A DNA stretch of 53,500 nucleotides, from assembly GCA_913063125.1 (NCBI GenBank), contig CAJXZM010000017.1, forward strand, positions 1-53,500, written 5' to 3'. The notes under the pieces are model-generated. The model had not been told where the DNA came from, did not search any database, and saw only the letters and a program-made list of their open reading frames with translations. A program made the position numbers and the translations under genes. Origin of the DNA: an uncultured Gammaproteobacteria bacterium (GTDB lineage: Bacteria; Pseudomonadota; Gammaproteobacteria; Pseudomonadales; Ketobacteraceae). Shown in pieces: positions 8,708 through 17,700 of the stretch. Every line of letters starts with the position of its first letter. The first letter of the stretch is position 1.

Positions 8708-9852
8708 TCGTTTATCCTTGAAAATCGCTTGATAAAATTTGTGTCTATGCGGTTTTTCCACTTCCAAACCCAGGCTCCAGAGAAACTAAAGCCACCCCAT
8801 GAGACTACACCGTATCGACTTCCGCAAGATAGTAGGTATAGGGATCTTTTTTTAGCGTTGTATTCCTTTAACGCGTATTTTTCCCGTGAAGACTCTTTTG
8901 AGGCGCACTCCATAATGGAGCTTCGGATGTTGTGTGCAATGATGGGGCCTGCGTGTACGGCGTGTACGCCTGAGCGGGCAACGTACTTGTCTTGTCGGGC
9001 GCATACATCACCTACAGCAAAGACATTTTTATGGGATATGCTGCGATGGTAAGCATCGACGGCTACGAAACCAGATGAATCTAATGCTAACTTGGATAGC
9101 TCTAGCCAATCAGGGGCGGTGCCGCCTGTGGTGGCAAATATGCAGTCTGGGGCAAGTAGTTCTCCGGAGGATAGCAACAGACCGTCGTCGGTTGCGGTAG
9201 CTTTATGGGGTGAAAAGGAGATGTTTGATTGATCAAGAATGGTTTGAATGCGGCGAATAACGTTCTTGCCATGGCCAGGTAATAGGCCGGATGAAGTCCC
9301 GATTAAGCTTACTTTGTAATGAGTGCTGTTATTACCTAGAGCGTGGCGAGCAGCCAGCGCCAACTCTATGCCGGCAGCTCCGGCACCAACAACAGCAATA
9401 TGGTATGAACCTTGTGTTTTTGCACGATCTAGAAATGGATTCCAGCGGTCGATAAAGTTATCTAAAGGTTTGATGGGAATGACGGGTTGCTTGCTTAGAG
9501 ATAACCAAGATGTGTCCGTGCTGCTGCCAACATCAATAGATAGTACGTCGTATTTAATGTGGGTACCATCAGACAAACATATACACTGCCGGTTGGAATT
9601 TATACCGATAACGGAATCTAAAATGAGATTGATTCCTGCTTCTTTGGCAAGAGGCAGTAAGTCAACCCGGCATTCAGTGGGTCGATAATGCCCTGCTATT
9701 AAACCAGGGAGCATTCCTGAGTACCATTGAAAGGCTTCAGGAGTAATCATTAACACTTCTGTAGGTGTTTCAGTTCGCAGAGGGTTGCGAGCTAAGTCAT
9801 CTAATACAGATAGATGAGCGTGCCCCCCGCCGACCAATATAACGCGCTTCAT
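8704..9852 (-). CDS. FAD/NAD(P)-dependent oxidoreductase (SelD-N-terminal / NDH-2-like)
   Basis: A 382-residue two-dinucleotide-fold flavoprotein. FAD binding: RVILVGGGHAHLSVL at the N-terminus and the late VFAVGDVCARQDK block; NAD(P) binding: IAVVGAGAAGIELALAAR near residue 155. The VGGGHAH variant and the end LYLLSCGSRYGVVSWGGFSF are characteristic of the pyridine-nucleotide oxidoreductases that are sometimes fused ahead of SelD; here it stands alone without a SelD domain. The electron acceptor is unknown. AGGA precedes ATG 9852. It is first in the operon with the sigma and anti-sigma genes, which suggests a redox-linked response. Confidence 0.82.
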   Translation of the reverse strand: MKRVILVGGGHAHLSVLDDLARNPLRTETPTEVLMITPEAFQWYSGMLPGLIAGHYRPTECRVDLLPLAKEAGINLILDSVIGINSNRQCICLSDGTHIKYDVLSIDVGSSTDTSWLSLSKQPVIPIKPLDNFIDRWNPFLDRAKTQGSYHIAVVGAGAAGIELALAARHALGNNSTHYKVSLIGTSSGLLPGHGKNVIRRIQTILDQSNISFSPHKATATDDGLLLSSGELLAPDCIFATTGGTAPDWLELSKLALDSSGFVAVDAYHRSISHKNVFAVGDVCARQDKYVARSGVHAVHAGPIIAHNIRSSIMECASKESSREKYALKEYNAKKRSLYLLSCGSRYGVVSWGGFSFSGAWVWKWKNRIDTNFIKRFSRINE

Positions 9853-10014
9853 GTAAATTCCTGTGAGCTTGGCTTGTCAAAGATAATAGCCTAGGTGGCA
9901 GCGTAAAAACATTGCAAAAATGATGGTGAATTAGCTGTATGTGCGGGTAGTCGTGAGGAGGGGGGCTTTTCTTACAAAAATATGAGAAAGGTGAAAACTT
10001 AGGGGGAGAGGGTG

Positions 10015-10058
10015 CCTAGGTACTTACAATATATTTACAATTGCAGTAAGTACCTAGG
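10015..10058. repeat. Perfect 13-bp inverted repeat
   Basis: CCTAGGTACTTAC at 10015-10027 and its exact complement at 10046-10058, separated by an A/T-rich 18-base loop. It lies about 20 bases past the stop of the leftward small acidic gene. There is no T tract in the leftward direction, so it is not a canonical intrinsic terminator; it may be a 3' stabilising hairpin or a protein site. Confidence 0.7.
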
Positions 10059-10077
10059 GTGAATGATTTTATGAAAA

Positions 10078-10272
10078 TTATTCAGCAGCTTCAGTCACCT
10101 TTTCTTCTTTAACAGCTTCTTCTGTGGCAACTTCTTGCTCGCCCGCAGCCGGTGCTTCTTGTGTGATTTCAGCGTTAGCTTCAGCAGGTGTCACTGCTTC
10201 ATCAGCAAAAACTTGTCCAGAAACTGCTGCGAAAACCATTGTTAATGCTACTGCGATTGTTTTAATGCTCAT
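10078..10272 (-). CDS. Small acidic exported protein
   Basis: A 64-residue protein: signal peptide MSIKTIAVALTMVFAAVSGQVFA (cleavage after VFA), then a mature part of about 41 residues made almost only of Glu, Ala, Thr, Val and Gln, with one late Lys cluster (KEEKVTE). Such strongly acidic low-complexity peptides are probably disordered in the periplasm; no family is recognised. GGAG lies at a good distance before the ATG. The leader contains the hairpin GGCGCT-CAAAC-AGCGCC at 10310-10326. A perfect inverted repeat follows the gene. Confidence 0.75.
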   Translation of the reverse strand: MSIKTIAVALTMVFAAVSGQVFADEAVTPAEANAEITQEAPAAGEQEVATEEAVKEEKVTEAAE

Positions 10273-10546
10273 TGTGCTATCTCCAAAAGATAATTCAAAC
10301 GTTATCAGCGGCGCTCAAACAGCGCCTAGTAAGCAACAACATAATGCGTGTGTTGCTGAAAGTGATTGATCATTAAAAAATCACTCGATGAATGTCAGCC
10401 GTTAAATGCAACTGTCATTTCCTCGTCATCTTATTGTAATAATCGAGGTGAACTTTTGCGTTATTTTTGTGTTTTCGCAAGATATATTTGTACGAGTGTT
10501 AATAATTGAGAGCTTTGACACGCAATGGGTGAGACTATTAACGTTA

Positions 10547-11464
10547 TCAAGCATTAGCGAAGAGTTGCTCCTCTAACGTTTTACCCTTAATGAACTGTCT
10601 ATAATCCCATTGGCTGTCTTTGATACATTGTAAAAGTGCTTGATCTAACGGTGATGTGTTGATCAAATAATAACTGATAAGGAAGTGGTTTTTTTGTCGT
10701 GCTTCAACGCTTTCTACACCGGGCAAATCGGATATTCTGCGAATGAACGCATCTGCCGGACAATTGTCCATATGTACAGTAAGGTAGGATAGGGGGTTTT
10801 GTGTTTCTTGTGTTCCCGTAAGATCTACTTGTTGTTGTAAGCGGCCATTGCTGAGGTGGAGTACGGTATTACACAGCTCTTCTAATTCTGAAAGGTTGTG
10901 AGAGCTAATAATAAACGTGGTGTTATTGGAATGTTCACTTACCAGGTCTCGAATATTACGAGCATTAACTGGATCCAGGCCAGCGGTCGGTTCATCGAGA
11001 AGTACTAGCTCGGGGGAGCCGATTAATGCTTGCGCAATAGTGACGCGTTTTCTCATGCCGTGACTTAACACGGCAGGCTTTTGATGCAGCACATCACTTA
11101 GTTGCATTAATGACAAAACACGCTCAGCTTCTATCCGCGCATTACGTCGATTAAAACCTTGTAGTCGAGCGTAGAGCACTAATTGACGGCAAATACTAAA
11201 TCGGGGGTCTAATTGAGCATCTTGAGGTAGCGCGCTGACACGGCCAAATAACTCGGGAGACCCAGGGGCTTTGCCAAGAATGCTGACAGTCCCGCTGGTT
11301 GGCCTAATATAACCGCACAAAATACTGAATAGTGTGGTTTTTCCTGCACCGTTGGGGCCAACAAGAGCAATGGGTTGACCGTTAGGTAGGTCAAACGATA
11401 AGTCATGTAATACGTTTTTTTCTGCAAATTTTTTGCTTAGTCCTTGGCATTGTATTAGCGACAT
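10547..11464 (-). CDS. ABC transporter ATP-binding protein
   Basis: A 305-residue ATPase of an ABC-2 type exporter. Walker A is GPNGAGKTT, Q-loop LPQDAQLDP, a variant signature LSHGMRKR in place of LSGGQ, Walker B ELVLLDEPTAGLD and H-loop ISSHNLSELEE. The extra C-terminal 90 residues (ESVEARQKNHFLISYYL) are common in exporter ATPases of this type. Its ATG overlaps the stop of the permease gene, so the pair is one operon. Substrate unknown; multidrug, bacteriocin and surface-component export are all possible. Confidence 0.9.
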   Translation of the reverse strand: MSLIQCQGLSKKFAEKNVLHDLSFDLPNGQPIALVGPNGAGKTTLFSILCGYIRPTSGTVSILGKAPGSPELFGRVSALPQDAQLDPRFSICRQLVLYARLQGFNRRNARIEAERVLSLMQLSDVLHQKPAVLSHGMRKRVTIAQALIGSPELVLLDEPTAGLDPVNARNIRDLVSEHSNNTTFIISSHNLSELEELCNTVLHLSNGRLQQQVDLTGTQETQNPLSYLTVHMDNCPADAFIRRISDLPGVESVEARQKNHFLISYYLINTSPLDQALLQCIKDSQWDYRQFIKGKTLEEQLFANA

Positions 11465-12303
11465 TATACTGCCCCCCTTGCCATTACGAATCGTCCTATG
11501 ATGAGCAACGCTAGCGTTTGTAGTACTGGAATATAAGCCAGTGACAAAGTTTCTGATGGTTGTAATTCTGTTAAGTCATCCAAGTGCACGCCAGGAATTA
11601 GGTAGGTTAAAAATTCAAACATTGGCCAATGTTGACTAATAGAGGTTAACGTAGCAGATACCAAAGTCCACAAGAGAACAGCAAGAATCATCGCTTGGCG
11701 AGGAGAGCGGACGGCTGCAGACAATAACGCCATCATGGCCGTAAATGGGAGTAAGACAAAAAACAAATTGGCTGAAATCAATAGTAAGCATTGGAGGCTA
11801 GATATTAACGCTGCGGGGTTGCTATAGATCGAGACAATAAAGGTCGTGATCAGTGTGAGAATGACTAATATCGTTTGAATGATCATTTGCCCAACAAAGC
11901 GGCCCAAAAAGATACTGTCACGAGAGCAACGCATGGTTAGGAAACGTAAGCTGCCCCTGTCTCTATCGGATGCAGTTTGATCTGCTGAAAATAACACTGA
12001 GAAGATAGGGAATAGATAAAGGGATAGCTGCCAATAAGCGGAGAACTCAGCAATAGGCCAAGCCAGTAATTGCCCAAGTCCTACAGAATTTAACAGCATG
12101 CTAGGCATGCTCCCCGATGCATTCTGTTGGATAAACTCTGCTGCTGTCATGACAGGCCCGGTGAGCATGAAATACCAGACAATGGCAAAGGTAAATAGTG
12201 TTAGTAATCCACGACGGGTGGCAAATAATCGAACCAGCTCAAACTGTGCAATGATCCATAATGAGCGAAAAAAGCTATTGGAAGGGGCGGGTGCAGTAGG
12301 CAA
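11464..12303 (-). CDS. ABC-2 type permease, TTG start
   Basis: A 279-residue inner-membrane permease with about six membrane segments: near residues 28-48, 90-110 (WQLSLYLFPIFSVLFS), 140-165, 168-195, 205-228 and 255-275. DRDRGSLRFLTMRCSRDSIFLGR is the cytoplasmic coupling loop typical of ABC-2 permeases. The start is TTG at 12303: AGGAG lies nine bases upstream and no in-frame ATG occurs before residue 35. It overlaps the ATPase gene and forms one transporter with it. Confidence 0.85.
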   Translation of the reverse strand: MPTAPAPSNSFFRSLWIIAQFELVRLFATRRGLLTLFTFAIVWYFMLTGPVMTAAEFIQQNASGSMPSMLLNSVGLGQLLAWPIAEFSAYWQLSLYLFPIFSVLFSADQTASDRDRGSLRFLTMRCSRDSIFLGRFVGQMIIQTILVILTLITTFIVSIYSNPAALISSLQCLLLISANLFFVLLPFTAMMALLSAAVRSPRQAMILAVLLWTLVSATLTSISQHWPMFEFLTYLIPGVHLDDLTELQPSETLSLAYIPVLQTLALLIIGRFVMARGAV

Positions 12304-12468
12304 TGCGGGGGACTCCTGATAAATATTTGAGCATGCAATGTACAGGGTTCAAGTGAGTTTGTATATCCGTGCGGTGTAGGCCATGTGGAGGATGTGTCTT
12401 CTTGGATGATAAGTGTACTATTGCTCTAGAAATCAACATGTGATCGCAATTTAATAAAGGAACTTCTA

Positions 12469-13407
12469 ATGTTTAACAAGTTAACTTTGGTGTTGGGATG
12501 TGTGTTAACCACATCAATATTAACCCCCGTCGCAAATGCCTTGCCTATTAGTTTGGGGGATGCCTCGGGTTATAACGGTTTTTTTCTGAGTGACTTTAGT
12601 TCCACTGCCAATGACAGTCAGGGGGCGCTAGCAGTGGGCGGGAACGCAAGTCTACAGGGCTACACTGTTAATACATTAGGGCAGTCAGTGGTACCGGCCC
12701 TTGTAGTCGGTGGAAGTCTAATACAGGACGGTGGAGATATTAATGGCGACGCGGTTATTGGTGGTTCTTATTCTGCAATCAATGGAGGAGGGGTTAGCGG
12801 TATTGTAAGCGACAATCTTTCTCAAAATATACCTGTTGATTTTCAATCCACATTTACCCAGCTTGCGGCAATGTCTACCTCGCTTTCTACATTAGGCGCA
12901 CCGGTAGCAGGAGAGTGGGGGCGGGTGGATTATAATGGTGATGGCAGCACTGATCAGCAAATTTTCAATCTAACGGAATCGTCTTTTGAATCTGCATGGG
13001 GTTTTTTTGCCAATAATATTGAACAAGATCAAGAGGTGGTTGTGAATGTGGGAGGAACCCATATTGATATCGACAGTGCTGATTATTTGGTAAAAGCAAC
13101 GGATTGGTCTTGGATTGGAAATGACGCCCACATACTGTTTAACTTCTATGAAGCAGAAGAAATTATTTTGGGAGGTGCTTTTCACGGAACGATATTAGCA
13201 GTGGAAGCGGATATTGTCGCCTCTGGTGGATCAGTTGATGGACAAGTTATTGCAAATTCTTGGCAAGGAGCGACGCAATTAAATGCCCCGCTTTTTCAGC
13301 ACAGTGTGCCTAGTGCTGTAGAAGTATCAGAGCCAGAAACTATTTACTTGATGTTGCTTGGTGTAATGTTGCTGGGAGGCGCTCAGCGGCATAGAAGCTA
13401 TAAGTAA
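12469..13407 (+). CDS. Choice-of-anchor A protein with PEP-CTERM-like tail
   Basis: A 312-residue exported surface protein. Signal peptide to about residue 25 (ANALP), then a choice-of-anchor A domain: LGDASGYNGFFLSDF, GALAVGGNASLQG, LVVGGSLIQDGG and a closing GSVDGQVIANSW are its hallmarks. The C-terminus reads SEPETIYLMLLGVMLLGG then AQRHRS: a PEP-like motif, a hydrophobic helix and a basic end, as sorted by exosortase. The motif is EPET rather than VPEP, so it is a slightly degenerate signal. AAAGGA precedes the ATG. No exosortase gene lies in the window, so it must act in trans. Such proteins go with exopolysaccharide or biofilm matrix. Confidence 0.85.
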   Translation: MFNKLTLVLGCVLTTSILTPVANALPISLGDASGYNGFFLSDFSSTANDSQGALAVGGNASLQGYTVNTLGQSVVPALVVGGSLIQDGGDINGDAVIGGSYSAINGGGVSGIVSDNLSQNIPVDFQSTFTQLAAMSTSLSTLGAPVAGEWGRVDYNGDGSTDQQIFNLTESSFESAWGFFANNIEQDQEVVVNVGGTHIDIDSADYLVKATDWSWIGNDAHILFNFYEAEEIILGGAFHGTILAVEADIVASGGSVDGQVIANSWQGATQLNAPLFQHSVPSAVEVSEPETIYLMLLGVMLLGGAQRHRSYK

Positions 13408-13439
13408 CGTAATTATCTCGCTCTTTTAATAACTTGGGT

Positions 13440-13471
13440 GCCTTTTGTCGTTATATCGAAAGGCGGTTTTT
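13440..13471 (+). terminator. Probable intrinsic terminator after PEP-CTERM gene
   Basis: Stem GCCTTTTG (13440-13447) pairs with CGAAAGGC (13457-13464) with one G-U wobble, then GGTTTTT. It is 33 bases after the stop codon. Confidence 0.55.
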
Positions 13472-13514
13472 GACGATATGGCCAATTATTTAAACGTCGA
13501 GGTAAGCCAGGTAA

Positions 13515-14549
13515 ATGTATAAGCAATCGCCACAATTTAAAGCGGGAAAGTTTAGAAATTCAAAGAAAATTAATATGCTCAGTTGGGGTAAAGCTCATGA
13601 TGTTGCGACGCGTTATATTTTTCAGAAATCACGAGAAGCATTTCCTAGAAACCCTATCCCTGTAGAGCTTATAACGCATCAACAGTTACTGTCTGCTCCG
13701 GACAATACCTTGTATCGATTAGGTCACTCTACGGTATTAATGAAGCTGGAAGGCGAGTTTTGGCTAACTGATCCGGTATTTTGTGAGCGGGCATCACCCG
13801 TGCAATGGGCTGGGCCGAAGCGGTTTCATAAGCCACCAATAACTATTGCTGAGCTGCCTGATCTTAGAGGCGTGATTTTGTCTCACGATCATTATGATCA
13901 TTTGGATAAAGCCGCGGTGAGGGCTTTGGCGCACAAAACACAGCACTTTTATACACCGCTTGGTGTGGGGGATTTATTGGCAACCTGGGGAATAGCAAAA
14001 ACAAAAATCACCCAGTTGGATTGGTGGCAATCTGTTGTAGTAGGTGACATGGAGTTGGTTGCAACCCCTGGTCAGCATTTTTCCGGTCGAGGCCCTCATG
14101 ATCGTTTTGCAACTTTGTGGGCTTCTTGGGTGGTCCTTACACCGAAAAAACGAATTTTTTTTAGTGGTGATACTGGGTATTTTGATGGATTCAAAGCAAT
14201 CGGTGAAAAATATGGGCCATTCGATATCACGTTAGTGGAAACAGGGGCTTACGATAAGGGGTGGACTGATGTGCATATGTTGCCTGAACATACTGTACAG
14301 GCGCATGTTGATTTACAAGGAAAGTGGCTGTTGCCGATTCATAACAGTACATTTGATTTGGCGATGCATGCTTGGTTTGATCCATTTGAGCAGGTCACCG
14401 CTCTGTGTAGGCAGAAGCAATTAGCGATCACAACCCCAAGGATCGGTCAGCCCCTCTCTATTAATACACCGGAGCCGGTAAACTATTGGTGGAAAGAGGT
14501 TATGACAGCGAAAGCAAGAAAGGAGTCCCAGCTTTCATGTGAGCATTGA
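13515..14549 (+). CDS. MBL-fold hydrolase (NAPE-PLD/UlaG-like)
   Basis: A 344-residue metallo-beta-lactamase-fold enzyme. The metal motif HxHxDH is SHDHYDHLD near residue 121; further ligands are in TPGQHFSGRG, FFSGDTGYFDG and LLPIHNSTFDLA. The opening LYRLGHSTVLMKLEGEFWLTDP and the ASPVQWAGPKRFHKPP segment resemble the group related to N-acyl-phosphatidylethanolamine phospholipase D. There is no signal peptide, so it acts in the cytoplasm. The substrate may be a phospholipid-type phosphodiester but this is inferred from family resemblance. The start at ATG 13515 has a weak AGG. Confidence 0.82.
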   Translation: MYKQSPQFKAGKFRNSKKINMLSWGKAHDVATRYIFQKSREAFPRNPIPVELITHQQLLSAPDNTLYRLGHSTVLMKLEGEFWLTDPVFCERASPVQWAGPKRFHKPPITIAELPDLRGVILSHDHYDHLDKAAVRALAHKTQHFYTPLGVGDLLATWGIAKTKITQLDWWQSVVVGDMELVATPGQHFSGRGPHDRFATLWASWVVLTPKKRIFFSGDTGYFDGFKAIGEKYGPFDITLVETGAYDKGWTDVHMLPEHTVQAHVDLQGKWLLPIHNSTFDLAMHAWFDPFEQVTALCRQKQLAITTPRIGQPLSINTPEPVNYWWKEVMTAKARKESQLSCEH

Positions 14550-14786
14550 TCAATTGCGTTATATTTATCAAGATAATAAAGCTTAACTCTACTTGAGGTT
14601 TAGTTGTAATATTTCTCCTAAGCAATTGTTTAATATGTCTTTTTTGTGGTTTTTTTTATGAGTGGATTAGGTTTGGCTGGTTAAGTAAGTATTCATATCT
14701 AGTCAGTCAGAAATGTTCGCTTTGTTGTCGAACCGAATAGGCTGTACAATACGCGATTCGATTTCAGCACAAGAAGAAGCCACTAT

Positions 14787-17700
14787 ATGGTCGCGCAAGA
14801 CAGCATTCATACCCTTATTCAAAATTATAAAAAGCTTGGCGAGGCAGATCAGCGTATCTTGCAAGTGCTCTCCGTGATATTTCAACCGGTGACGCAAGCA
14901 GACCTCAAGAAGGTTCTAGGTGAATTAGGCTGGAGTTCTGAGTCAGGTCAATTGTTGGCCGATCGTGTTAATAGCCTGCAGAAAATGCAGTGGTTTGATG
15001 CTGGGTTGATTGTTGAGATTGAAGGCGGCGTAAAATGCGCACCATTGATTGAGGAAGTGTTAACTCGAAAGGTGGAAGCGGGTGGAGCCCTGGATGAAGT
15101 TGTGGCTGCAGCGGAGAGTGCGATTCCCGCTCGTCCGTATCAAGATTTTGGTGGATACGTCGTCGCTGAAGGCTCTGAGGATAGGTGTTTACGTAACGCG
15201 CTGTATCAAAACGATGTAAGCGTCATACTTAATGAATTAGGTGTTGGCGAGCCGTTTGAATCAGCGGGTTTCGAAGTGGCGATGCCGCTGGTGTTGATGT
15301 GTGGAACACCTTTTGAACCTGTGTGGTTTTCTCAGCGAGATATTGCTATTCAATACCATGTGTTGAACACCTATTTGACGTTCGGAACACCGTCGATTTC
15401 CCCACATATCAGTACCTATTACGATGTCATCGAAACATTGTTTAGTGAAGGGAAAGTCAATAACCCCAATTTTTTGAGCCTGCTGCTAGAGCAGCGGCTG
15501 TTGAGGGGTGCGCTGGATGATGTGGAGTCATTGTTAGTGGGCGTTGACGTGGTAAAAGGTTTGGGGATGTTGACGTGGTTGCGCTTTCTTCAGGGAAAAA
15601 CAGATGAGGCAATTACTAGCTATCAATTAGGCTTGAAAGCGCACCGCAAAGCGACTAGGAAAAGATCAATATATACGACAGGTTTACCCTCTATATTTTA
15701 TGTCCTTGCATTGATTAAGTCCGGCACTGCTGAGCATAAAAAAGAAGCATTAAAATGCCTACAATTTGTTGATCAAGATTATGATGAAGGTGAAAGCTTC
15801 GTTCAACTGGGAGAGTTACTACAAGAAGTTTTAATGGTTCTTGAGGGTAAATCAAAAGTAGGTGACTGTTATCAATTACAAGCAGAATTGTTAAGGGATA
15901 CTCCTTTCTTTTCTCTGCTTCAAGTATCCGCTTGCTATTGGTTGGGGGAGGGGATTTCTGATGCACAGGTCGACATGTTAGTGGAGTGTTGCCAGGAAGC
16001 ATTTACAGAAAAGTGGTATTGGTATGCTTATGAGGGTGCGGCGTTATTGCAGCGGCTTGATAAAGCAGGCTCGTGTGCAGAGATATTGGCTCAATCACAG
16101 GAAGCAGCGTTTGTTCCCCGATTTGTAGATTTGGTTGAACCGACCTCGTCGTGGGAGATAGCGCTGGGAGCGTTACAAGAGATATGCCAGAAAGAGCCTG
16201 ATGCCGCGGCTAAAAGCGATGTGGCTAGTGAAACGCGCATGGTTTGGATGGTAACAAAAGATGCTTACAGCGGACATTATGAGTTAGCCCCTCGACAGCA
16301 AAAACGCAAAAAGAATGGTCAGTGGACTAAAGGTCGAGCCATTGCGTTGTCTAGACTGTATCAAGAGCGGGATCAAATTGAAGATATAACTGAGAACGAT
16401 AAAACGATATGCGAAGCCATTAGAGAAGAAGTTGGCTACGGGTATTATGGGCGTTCAAGTTACTACTTGGATGCTGAGAAAGCTTTTGCCGCAGCGGTTG
16501 ATCATCCGAATTTATATTGGGCAGATCGACCTAATGTGCAGGTTGAAATTCAGCGCGGAGAACCTGAATTGATGGTGCTGCAAGAGGGTAAAAAAATCAC
16601 CTTGCAGCTATCGCCGGTACCGAGCATTGATGAATCCCATGAGGGGATTTTACGACATTCAATGGTTCAGCAAGAAGGCCCTAACCGCTTACGAATTATT
16701 GAATTTAACCGCCAACATTTGCATATATTTACTATTGTTGGGCACAAAGGGTTAACAGTTCCCTTAAAAGCAAAAGCGCAAGTACTTGATAGTATTGCCG
16801 CGGTAGCTCCGCTGTTGACTATCCATTCGGATATAGGTGGTGGAGAAAATAGCAGTATTGATTTGGTAGATGCGGACCCTCGTTTGCATATTCATTTGCA
16901 AGCGGTGGGTAATGGCCTGAAGGTGGAGTGTTATATTCAACCATTTTCGGGGGGAGGCCCATTGTTCAGACCGGGGGAAGGTGGTGCAACGGTGTTTGCC
17001 GAAATTGAAGGTAAGCGTTTTCAAACCAATCGAGATCTGCCGTTAGAAGTGGCAAATAGAGCGGAACTTTGGGAAAAGTGTCCGGCGCTCGGGGATGAAC
17101 AAGGCGAATGGTTATTGGATGACCCTGAATTAGCATTGGAAGTACTGTTGCAGTTGCAGGAAATGCAAAGCTTATTGGTGTTGTCATGGCCCAAAGGGAA
17201 AAAAATCCGTTTATCCCGAGAGATTTCAAAAGATCAGTTTCATGTGACTGTCGGTAAAAAAAGGGATTGGTTTGAACTGGGTGGTGAATTGACCATGGAT
17301 GATGGTGATGTTATTGCCATGAGTCAGTTGATGACGTTAATGGAAAAATCATCAGGGCGTTTTCTCCACCTGGAAAACGGAGACGTGATAGCGTTAACGC
17401 GTGACCTTCAGCACCGGTTGGACGCGATGCGACGATTCAGTGATGACGGTGTTTTTCATCCGTTAGCAAGCCATGCTATTGATGAGTTAACGGAAGGTAT
17501 GGATGTACGTGAAAACCCCGTATGGCAGCAGCAAATAGAGCGAATTAATCAGGCGCAAGAGTTACAGCCAATTGTCCCGTCAACCTTACAAGCAGAGTTG
17601 CGAGAGTATCAGGCCGAAGGGTTTAGCTGGTTGGCTCGTATCGCCCAGTGGGGGGCTGGAGCTTGCCTGGCGGACGATATGGGCTTAGGTAAAACAATTC

